9,700 nucleotides of DNA from an uncultured bacterium. Lineage in GTDB: Bacteria > Bacillota > Clostridia > Lachnospirales > Lachnospiraceae. The translations under genes were made by a program, and so were the position numbers. Below the pieces are notes generated by a model, which saw only the letters and a list, made by a program, of their open reading frames with translations, did not search any database and was not told the origin of the DNA. Where the stretch lies: assembly GCA_937916345.1 (NCBI GenBank), contig CALFUE010000042.1, positions 1 to 9,700 of the forward strand, in the 5' to 3' direction. Positions 1 to 5,278 of the stretch are shown in pieces (position 1 is the stretch's first letter; every line of letters begins with the position of its first letter).

Positions 1-26
1 GCCAACCCTCTCGGCACTTCGCGCCA

Positions 27-56
27 CTCCCCCTATCCCTGGCGGGACAGGGGGAG
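27..56. repeat. GC-rich hairpin (palindromic intergenic element)
   Basis: Arms CTCCCCCTATCCC (27-39) and GGGACAGGGGGAG (44-56) pair over 13 positions with a single A/C mismatch, around a 4-base loop. There is no T-tract on either side, so it is not a standard intrinsic terminator as written, although it could end an upstream transcript or be a dispersed REP-like palindrome. The purine-rich right arm looks like a Shine-Dalgarno sequence for a GTG at 62 but would be buried in the stem. Confidence 0.6.
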
Positions 57-101
57 AGCCAGTGGCGATTTCAGAGAATCTTGACACGAGAATTTCGCCC
101 C

Positions 102-132
102 TTGACTTGGAGTTTACTCCAAGTGATATAAT
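102..132 (+). promoter_or_regulatory. MerR-type promoter with operator dyad
   Basis: The -35 element TTGACT (102-107) and a perfect -10 element TATAAT (127-132) are separated by 19 bp, the overlong spacer that is the hallmark of promoters activated by DNA distortion through MerR-family proteins. The spacer region carries a perfect 8-bp dyad, CTTGGAGT (106-113) and ACTCCAAG (116-123), with 2 bp between the arms. From memory this closely resembles the operators of AdhR/NmlR-type regulators. The regulator gene starts directly downstream, so autoregulation is the simple inference. The expected transcription start is about 138-140, essentially on the regulator's ATG. Confidence 0.9.
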
Positions 133-139
133 ATGCGCC

Positions 140-604
140 ATGAATTCAAAGACACAGAAGGACGACGGCGCGGGATACTCGATTTCGCAGATGTGCAAGC
201 GAACTGGGTATACCGCCGACACGCTCCGATTCTACGAAAAGGCAGGGCTGCTGCCGGGCGTGAGGCGCGTTGGCGGACGCCGCGTCTACACCGACGAGGA
301 CTACTACGGCATCTGCATCATCTCCTGCCTAAAGAAGACCGGACTTCCTCTCGCCGAGATACGCCGCTACATGGATCTGACGAAACGCGGAGAGAGGTCG
401 GTCGGGCAGCGGCTGGAGCTCATGCGCCGCCACGAGGCCGAGGTCAAGAAGCAGGTCGAGGAGCTTCGCGTCTGCGAGGAGCGCATCGCGTTCAAGGTCT
501 GGTACTACGAAACGGCTAAACGCGAGGGACTGAAAGCGCTCGCAGACACCAATGCCGCGCTCGCCCGCTACCGCAAGGAGACGGGTCGCAAGGTAGAATT
601 TTGA
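140..604 (+). CDS. MerR-family transcriptional regulator, AdhR/NmlR-like
   Basis: A 154-residue protein with an N-terminal winged helix-turn-helix (about residues 12-80: YSISQMCKRTGYTADTLRFY, then a wing containing GGRRVYTDED). A long charged helix of the kind that forms the MerR dimer coiled coil follows (about 88-125), ending in a short tail. Length fits the small-sensor MerR subgroup. Cys63, in the stretch ISCLKKTGLP, aligns from memory with the reactive cysteine of Bacillus AdhR, so a thiol-based sensor of aldehydes, electrophiles or oxidants is plausible. No metal-binding C-terminal cysteine loop is visible. I chose ATG 140 because it lies just before the HTH and just after the -10 box. 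An in-frame GTG at 62 would put the operator inside the coding region and add a leader unlike MerR proteins. The flavodoxin gene follows after 22 bases and probably shares the transcript. The inducer is unknown. Confidence 0.88.
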   Translation: MNSKTQKDDGAGYSISQMCKRTGYTADTLRFYEKAGLLPGVRRVGGRRVYTDEDYYGICIISCLKKTGLPLAEIRRYMDLTKRGERSVGQRLELMRRHEAEVKKQVEELRVCEERIAFKVWYYETAKREGLKALADTNAALARYRKETGRKVEF

Positions 605-626
605 GACGGCGCAAAGGAGGCATGAA

Positions 627-1250
627 ATGAACAGGGGAGAATTCATCAAGGTAATGGGCTCGGCGGCGGGCGTGGCAGCGTTCGGATACATCGGCTTCGC
701 AGAAGAAAAAGAAGGAGCAAATAAAGTGAAGAGCATAGTCATCTACTTCTCGCACACGGGCGAGAACTATTCCGTCGGATTCATCACCGAGGGCAACACG
801 GCAAAGGTGGCCAAGGAGATCGCCGCCCAGACGGGCGCGACGACGTGGGAGATCAAGGAGAAGAACCCCTATCCGACGAAATACACGCCGTGCATCGAAG
901 TCGCCAAAAAAGAGCTGCAGGCGAAGGCGCGTCCGGAGTTCGTTGGCGAGGCGCCCGACCTTTCGGCATACGATACGATCTACCTCGGCTATCCGAACTG
1001 GTGGGCCGATGCGCCGATGGTCGTCTATTCGTTCCTCGACAAGGCGAAGATCGAGGGAAAGACCATACTCCCATTCTGTACGCATGAAGGTTCCGGACTC
1101 GGTTCGACGGCGCGCAAACTCGCAGCGGCGTATCCGAAGGCGAAGGTGGAGCTGAAGGGCCTTGCGCTCTATGGCCATGTCGCGCAGAAGGAGCCGGAAT
1201 CGGTGAAGAGCGCCGTCGCCAAGTGGCTCAAGCAGCTGGGCAAGGAGTAA
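627..1250 (+). CDS. Flavodoxin-like protein with Tat-like leader
   Basis: A 207-residue protein. Residues about 34-205 form a flavodoxin fold. The FMN phosphate-loop region starts at IVIYFSHTGENY and carries a GNTAKVAKEIA continuation. A mid-protein block YDTIYLGYPNWWADAP and then ILPFCTHEGSGLGST are typical of the Flavodoxin_4-type family, so FMN binding and electron transfer are likely; the partner is unknown. The first about 27 residues (MNRGEFIKVMGSAAGVAAFG) resemble a twin-arginine leader, but the pair is R-G rather than R-R and the hydrophobic stretch is weak. Shine-Dalgarno AAAGGAGG (613-620) lies 6 bases before ATG 627 and supports this start. An internal GTG at 726 with its own AAGGAG would give a leaderless cytoplasmic flavodoxin starting at the fold. 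The MerR and aldo/keto reductase neighbours suggest a stress-inducible redox operon. Confidence 0.85.
   Translation: MNRGEFIKVMGSAAGVAAFGYIGFAEEKEGANKVKSIVIYFSHTGENYSVGFITEGNTAKVAKEIAAQTGATTWEIKEKNPYPTKYTPCIEVAKKELQAKARPEFVGEAPDLSAYDTIYLGYPNWWADAPMVVYSFLDKAKIEGKTILPFCTHEGSGLGSTARKLAAAYPKAKVELKGLALYGHVAQKEPESVKSAVAKWLKQLGKE
712..728 (+). promoter_or_regulatory. Internal Shine-Dalgarno and possible second start of the flavodoxin
   Basis: AAGGAG (712-717) sits 8 bases before an in-frame GTG (726-728) at codon 34 of the flavodoxin gene, exactly where the conserved fold begins (VKSIVIYFSHTG). This could yield a short isoform without the leader, or be the true start if the upstream leader is vestigial. 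The A-rich coding sequence here could also mimic a ribosome site by chance. Confidence 0.4.
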
Positions 1251-1252
1251 GC

Positions 1253-1327
1253 CTCACGCAAAGTCCGCGAAGTACGCTAAGTTCCAATTTAGAAGTTACT
1301 TTGCGGCCTTGGCAAACTTCGCGTGAG
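1253..1327. repeat. Inverted repeat built of 9-bp CGCNAAGTN units
   Basis: Arms 1253-1281 and 1299-1327 are reverse complements at 22 of 29 positions, with a 17-base centre. Each arm is made of three 9-base units: CGCAAAGTC, CGCGAAGTA and CGCTAAGTT at 1257-1283; and, on the minus strand from 1323 down to 1297, CGCGAAGTT, TGCCAAGGC and CGCAAAGTA. The outer seven bases (CTCACGC/GCGTGAG) pair perfectly. It fills most of the 126-base gap between the flavodoxin stop and the aldo/keto reductase start. It has no T-tract and looks like a dispersed intergenic palindrome; an attenuating or RNA-processing hairpin is possible. Confidence 0.65.
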
Positions 1328-1376
1328 AAAAGAAGGAACCCATGCAAAACAGAATCTCCAAGAAAGGAATAGCAAC

Positions 1377-2408
1377 ATGCAATACGTGAAATTCGGCAAC
1401 ACGGGTATGGATGTCTCACGCATCTGCCTCGGCATGATGAGCTTCGGCAAGCCCGGCAAGGAGAACGGAGTCTTCCCGTGGGCGCGGGACTACGACGACG
1501 CGAAGCCGCTCTTCAAGAAGGCCATCGACCTCGGCATCAACTACTTCGACACGGCGAACGTCTATCAGATGGGGTCGAGCGAGGAGATTACGGGGCGGCT
1601 CGTGCGCGAATTCGGACTCAACCGCGACGAGATCGTCGTCGCCACGAAGGTGCATTTCGACATGCGTCCGGGGCGGCCCAACGGCGGCGGCTCTTCGCGC
1701 AAGAACATCATGGCAGAGATCGACCATTCGCTCAAGCGCCTCGACATGGACTACGTGGACCTCTACCAGATCCACCGCCTCGACGCGAACACGCCGATGG
1801 AGGAGATCATGGAGGCTGTCGACAAGGTCGACTCAGGAAATCTGACAAAGGAAGAGATTCTCCATCCCACAGGCTGGATACTGGTCGGATTCCTCATGGA
1901 TCCGAGAACCGGTCTGGGTCGCTGGAGGAATTTCCGCATCCCCAATTACAGGCTGATGGAGGAGCTGATGGTTGCATGCCGCACCAAGTCCACCGCAGAG
2001 ATCCTCGAGATGGAGGATGTGAAGGAGAGGATCGAGGTCTACAACGAGCAGACCGAAAAATTCATCGATATGGTGCACGAAAATACCATCGTCCGCGGGA
2101 ATGTCATTATCTCTGATCTCCGTGGCGTTGATCCCATCTACACAGGAAACAGGTTTATGATCTATTCTCTCTATCCCGAGCAGAATATTTCTGCATGGAT
2201 CGTTTCCGGAAGGGGCGGAAGAGGCTGCTCGGCCGCAGTGGGCTACAGCATCCTTAACAAGACCGCGACCATTGATGTGGGAAGCCTCATGCTCAAGTAC
2301 AACGGCGGCGGACACAAAAAAGTTGGAACCTGTCAGTTCTCTGACGAAAACATGGATTCAGAGCTGCCAAAGATGATCAGCGATCTCTGCGAAATGGCAA
2401 ACGCCTGA
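1377..2408 (+). CDS. Chimeric ORF: aldo/keto reductase N-half joined to DHH/DHHA1 phosphoesterase C-part
   Basis: Numbered from ATG 1377 (AAAGGA at 1363-1368 is 8 bases upstream), the ORF has 343 residues. Residues 1 to about 147 are the first half of an aldo/keto reductase barrel, with all four catalytic residues: Asp58 and Tyr63 in FDTANVY, Lys91 in ATKV and His133 in QIHR. The second half of the barrel, including the NADPH-binding end, is missing. Residues about 147-343 are the C-terminal part of a DHH-family phosphoesterase (exopolyphosphatase or nanoRNase-like). They include an AVDKVDSG block, NPTGW-like HPTGWILVGF, MDPRTGLGR, and the DHHA1 substrate motif GGGHKKVGTCQ (310-320). The N-terminal DHH metal site is absent. 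Usual lengths are about 320 for each parent, so each contributes an incomplete piece. Neither half should fold into an active enzyme. Arginine codons switch at the seam. Assembly artefact is most likely; a real recombination product is possible. Confidence 0.9.
   Translation: MQYVKFGNTGMDVSRICLGMMSFGKPGKENGVFPWARDYDDAKPLFKKAIDLGINYFDTANVYQMGSSEEITGRLVREFGLNRDEIVVATKVHFDMRPGRPNGGGSSRKNIMAEIDHSLKRLDMDYVDLYQIHRLDANTPMEEIMEAVDKVDSGNLTKEEILHPTGWILVGFLMDPRTGLGRWRNFRIPNYRLMEELMVACRTKSTAEILEMEDVKERIEVYNEQTEKFIDMVHENTIVRGNVIISDLRGVDPIYTGNRFMIYSLYPEQNISAWIVSGRGGRGCSAAVGYSILNKTATIDVGSLMLKYNGGGHKKVGTCQFSDENMDSELPKMISDLCEMANA
1800..1832. other. Probable chimeric junction (short homology between two parents)
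   Basis: This stretch encodes EEIMEAVDKVD. From memory, similar peptides occur naturally at this place both in aldo/keto reductases (EEIMEA followed by a variable D-V) and in DHH phosphoesterases (AVDK-DS). Upstream of it the reading frame is purely aldo/keto reductase, downstream purely DHH. It also contains two GTCGAC hexamers (1818-1823 and 1827-1832) separated by AAG. A shared stretch of 15-33 bases would be enough to misjoin two genomes in a short-read assembly. Confidence 0.75.
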
Positions 2409-3157
2409 TGTATGAGAGATTTGCCGGCGTCTACGACGCCTTTATGGAGAATATTCCCTATTCGGACTGGGCAGAGCTTATCAGGACAAAGCTTTTCAGT
2501 CATGGCATAGAGCACGGGATACTCCTTGATCTCGGCTGTGGGACGGGAGTCCTTACGAGGCTTTTGTCGAAAAGTTTTGACATGATAGGGATCGATAGTT
2601 CTTTTGATATGCTGTCAGTGGCGAAGGAGTACCCCGCGGACAGCATTCTTTATTTGTGTCAGGATATGAGAGAGCTGGATCTCTATGGCTCGATTATTTC
2701 GGCATACAGCATGTGTGATTCCATGAATTACATTTTGAACCCCGATGAATTGAAAACGGTTTTTTCCCGTGTCTCCCTATTTATGGAAGAAGGCGGACTG
2801 TTCATATTTGATATGAGAACCGGGCATCTTTACCGCGATATCATGGATGGAAATGTCTATTATGAGCGGAGAGAGGATTGCGACATCGTATGGGAGAATA
2901 CCTATGACGAAGAGACAAAGCTCCATGAATATTTTGTGACCATGTATTCGAGGAAAGCCGGATCCTGTCTCTATGAGAGGTTTGAGGAACGCCATCTCCA
3001 GCGCGCTTACGATATGCGTGAGATAGAGGAGATATTACAGGAATCGGGTTTTACCCTCGTTGAAGCGTCGGACGAGGAGACCGGAGGGAATGTGGAAGAT
3101 GATACGAAGCGGATGCTTTTCGTATCGAGACTGACGAAGCTGCGACAAAAGGTGTGA
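2408..3157 (+). CDS. Class I SAM-dependent methyltransferase
   Basis: A 249-residue protein with a Rossmann-type methyltransferase domain. Motif I is LLDLGCGTG (39-47). The acidic residue that would hold the ribose of S-adenosylmethionine is Asp63 in GIDSSFDML. The adenine-side block is QDMREL (85-90). The post-motif strand is GGLFIFDM (129-136). The C-terminal half (about 150-215) is charged and specific to the subfamily, and the methyl acceptor cannot be predicted. Length fits stand-alone small-molecule or protein methyltransferases. The ATG overlaps the preceding stop by one base (TGATG), so translation is coupled to the DHH gene, and hslO begins right after its stop. From memory this DHH-methyltransferase-Hsp33 order occurs in Clostridia, but no shared function is established here. 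Confidence 0.88.
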   Translation: MYERFAGVYDAFMENIPYSDWAELIRTKLFSHGIEHGILLDLGCGTGVLTRLLSKSFDMIGIDSSFDMLSVAKEYPADSILYLCQDMRELDLYGSIISAYSMCDSMNYILNPDELKTVFSRVSLFMEEGGLFIFDMRTGHLYRDIMDGNVYYERREDCDIVWENTYDEETKLHEYFVTMYSRKAGSCLYERFEERHLQRAYDMREIEEILQESGFTLVEASDEETGGNVEDDTKRMLFVSRLTKLRQKV

Positions 3158-3160
3158 GTG

Positions 3161-4030
3161 ATGAGTGATCATATTTTAAGAGCAGTGGCGGCGGATGGCT
3201 TTGTGAGAGCGTTCGCCATAGACGGACGGAAACTGGTTGAATACGCAAGGAGGCGCCATGCCCTGTCGCCCGTGATGTGTGCCTGCTTAGGCAGGCTCCT
3301 CTGTGCCTCCGCCATGATGGGTATCATGATGAAGGGAGATGAGGATATTCTGACGGTCAGCGTCAATGGGACGGGGCCTGCGGGGAGGGTCATTGCCTCC
3401 GCTGACAGCCACGGCCATGTGAAGGGTTTTGCGGCAAATCCCTTTGTGGATATCCCTTTAAAGGAAAACGGAAAGCTGGATGTGGGAGGCGCCGTAGGTC
3501 CGGGCTTTCTGCAGGTGATAAAGGATGTGGGGCTGAAGGATCCCTATGTGGGGCAGACGGAACTGGTAAACGGCGAGATCGCTGAGGATCTGACCTATTA
3601 TTTCGCAGCCTCCGAGCAAGTCCCTTCCGGAGTGGGACTCGGAGTGCTGGTGGATACTGATGGGAGCATCCGTCAGGCCGGCGGCTTTATTGTGCAGCTG
3701 ATGCCGGGGACGGAGGATGACATAATTTATGCGCTGGAGGAGAATATCGCATCCTTCGGCTCTGTCACATCACATCTGGACAGCGGTGAGAGCGCTTTTG
3801 ATATGTTGTCGCATCTGTTTAAGGATATGCCCTATGAGGTGACTGACGATGTGCCTGCCTCCTTCAAGTGCGACTGCAGCAGGGAACGGGTGAGAAAAGC
3901 GCTGATCGCGGTGGGAAGAGATGAGCTTTCTTCCATGATCGCGGAGGGAAATCCTGTGGAGATGAAGTGCAGCTTCTGCAACAGTGCCTACGAATTTGAC
4001 ATAGACGAGTTAAAAAGTTTGATTAGCTAG
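3161..4030 (+). CDS. hslO: Hsp33 redox-regulated chaperone
   Basis: A 289-residue protein matching the full length of Hsp33, a cytoplasmic holdase chaperone switched on by oxidation and unfolding. The N-terminal domain starts with DHILRAVAADGFVRAFAID and includes the family block DILTVSVNGTGPAGRVIASAD (residues 62-82). The C-terminal redox switch has the four zinc cysteines as CxC at 237/239 (FKCDCSRERV) and CxxC at 270/273 (MKCSFCNSAYEF), all intact. I chose ATG 3161. A GTG directly before it (3158) is possible and adds one residue. AAAGG at 3148-3152 serves as the ribosome site and lies inside the end of the methyltransferase gene. The gene is the last of its operon: a new promoter overlaps its 3' end, and no clear terminator hairpin follows. 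Confidence 0.95.
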   Translation: MSDHILRAVAADGFVRAFAIDGRKLVEYARRRHALSPVMCACLGRLLCASAMMGIMMKGDEDILTVSVNGTGPAGRVIASADSHGHVKGFAANPFVDIPLKENGKLDVGGAVGPGFLQVIKDVGLKDPYVGQTELVNGEIAEDLTYYFAASEQVPSGVGLGVLVDTDGSIRQAGGFIVQLMPGTEDDIIYALEENIASFGSVTSHLDSGESAFDMLSHLFKDMPYEVTDDVPASFKCDCSRERVRKALIAVGRDELSSMIAEGNPVEMKCSFCNSAYEFDIDELKSLIS

Positions 4031-4047
4031 AACGGTTTTGATACAAT
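4019..4047 (+). promoter_or_regulatory. Sigma-A-type promoter for the gal operon
   Basis: TTGATT (4019-4024) and TACAAT (4042-4047) are separated by 17 bp, a near-consensus housekeeping promoter. The -35 box lies in the last codons of hslO, whose stop is at 4028-4030. The predicted start near 4054 gives a leader of about 35 bases before galK. I see no clear operator dyad or catabolite-responsive element in the short leader. Confidence 0.6.
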
Positions 4048-4088
4048 TAAGTTTGCGTTTTTATTAATCATACGAGAGGAGAAGGTAT

Positions 4089-5261
4089 ATGGAGATCAAG
4101 GACAATATTTTCGGAGCGTTCGTCAACACCTTTGGGGAGGGAGGCGATATCAGGGTTTATTTCGCGCCGGGGCGTGTAAATCTTATCGGAGAGCACACCG
4201 ACTACAACGGGGGTCATGTATTCCCCTGCGCACTGACCATAGGAACTTACGCAGTGGCGAGACAGAGGCGTGACAGGAGACTGCGCCTGTTTTCTTCCAA
4301 TTTCAGGGATCTGGGGATCATCGAGTCCGATCTCGATGACTTAAAGCCTTATCCTGAGGCGGATTGGACGAACTATGTAAAGGGTATAATCTGGGCCTTC
4401 AAGGAAAAGGGCATGGAGGTCGACAAGGGCATGGATCTGATGCTCTACGGCAACATCCCGAACGGCTCGGGACTCTCCTCATCGGCATCCGTTGAGGTGC
4501 TGACGGGCTTTATCCTGCGGGATCTCTTCGGCTTCGATGTGACAAATTTGGATCTCGCTCTCATCGGACAGTTCTCCGAGAATAAGTTTAACGGCGTGAA
4601 CTGCGGCATAATGGATCAGTTTGCCATAGCCATGGGAAAGAAGGAACAGGCCATGTTCCTCGACACAGCCACACTCGATTACAAGTATGCGCCGGTGAAG
4701 TTGGCAGGCATGAAGATTGTGATCTCATGTTCCAACAAAAAGAGAGGTCTCGCCGACTCGAAGTACAACGAGCGCAGGTCGGAGTGCGAGAAGGCTCTTG
4801 AGGAATTAAAGAAAAAGGTTGACATAGAGACTCTCGGAGATCTGACTCCGGAGGAGTTTGACAAGATATCCGATACATTAAAGGACGAGGTGATAAGAAA
4901 GCGCGCGAAGCATGCGGTCTATGAGAACGCCCGCACTGTTTCGGCGGTTGAGGCCTTAAATGCCAACGATATCACCCGCTTCGGACAGCTGATGAACGAG
5001 TCTCATGTCTCACTGAGAGATGATTATGAGGTTACAGGCATTGAGCTTGACACACTTGTGGAGGAGGCCTGGAAGGTTGAAGGAGTCGTGGGAAGCCGCA
5101 TGACAGGCGCAGGCTTCGGCGGCTGCACAGTATCTATCGTAAAGACTCCGTACATTGATCGCTTCAAGGAGGCTGTGGGAGCGGCTTATCTCGAAAGGAT
5201 AGGTTATGCCGCAGACTTCTATGTGGTTGAGATCGGGGACGGACCATCAAGGCTTAAATGA
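4089..5261 (+). CDS. galK: Galactokinase
   Basis: A 390-residue GHMP kinase that phosphorylates alpha-D-galactose to galactose 1-phosphate with ATP, the entry step of the Leloir pathway, in the cytoplasm. The galactokinase signature GRVNLIGEHTDY is at 28-39. The ATP-binding loop GNIPNGSGLSSSASVEV is at 121-137. The catalytic aspartate is in NCGIMDQFA (Asp176), with Arg29 as the partner residue known from the family. The third GHMP motif MTGAGFGG is at 338-345. Length is normal and nothing is missing. A strong ribosome site (AGGAG, 4077-4081) lies 7 bases before the ATG. Its stop overlaps a possible early galT start (ATGA at 5258-5261). galE and an aldose epimerase are not in the window, so they must lie elsewhere if the pathway is complete. 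Confidence 0.97.
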   Translation: MEIKDNIFGAFVNTFGEGGDIRVYFAPGRVNLIGEHTDYNGGHVFPCALTIGTYAVARQRRDRRLRLFSSNFRDLGIIESDLDDLKPYPEADWTNYVKGIIWAFKEKGMEVDKGMDLMLYGNIPNGSGLSSSASVEVLTGFILRDLFGFDVTNLDLALIGQFSENKFNGVNCGIMDQFAIAMGKKEQAMFLDTATLDYKYAPVKLAGMKIVISCSNKKRGLADSKYNERRSECEKALEELKKKVDIETLGDLTPEEFDKISDTLKDEVIRKRAKHAVYENARTVSAVEALNANDITRFGQLMNESHVSLRDDYEVTGIELDTLVEEAWKVEGVVGSRMTGAGFGGCTVSIVKTPYIDRFKEAVGAAYLERIGYAADFYVVEIGDGPSRLK

Positions 5262-5278
5262 TCATACGGGGGGATAAT

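Noticed and set aside
62..139. GTG at 62 as the start of the MerR regulator
   Set aside because: It would place the complete promoter and operator inside the gene, adds 26 residues unlike any MerR N-terminus, and its apparent ribosome site is one arm of the 27-56 hairpin.
133..519. Reading frame starting at ATG 133 in another frame of the MerR gene
   Set aside because: The translation is a run of arginine, alanine and glycine typical of a shifted GC-rich frame and has no HTH.
516..1178. Long minus-strand reading frame opposite the flavodoxin
   Set aside because: It is a GC-rich antisense shadow: arginine-rich, low complexity, no recognisable motif, and it covers the well-supported + strand flavodoxin.
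1257..1323. CRISPR array or transposon ends
   Set aside because: The 9-bp units have no spacers of regular length, no cas genes or transposase are nearby, and no target-site duplication is seen.
1323..1376. GTG at 1323 as the start of the aldo/keto reductase
   Set aside because: The GTG lies in the right arm of the intergenic inverted repeat. ATG 1377 has an AAAGGA 8 bases upstream and begins exactly with the family N-terminus MQYVKFGNTGMDVS.
1377..2408. A new bifunctional aldo/keto reductase-phosphoesterase enzyme
   Set aside because: Both domains lack essential halves, and base and codon use change at the join, so a designed two-domain enzyme is unlikely.
4051..4070. T-rich stretch after hslO as a terminator
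   Set aside because: GTTTGCGTTTTTATTAATCA has no stem in front of it; the region fits a promoter leader better.
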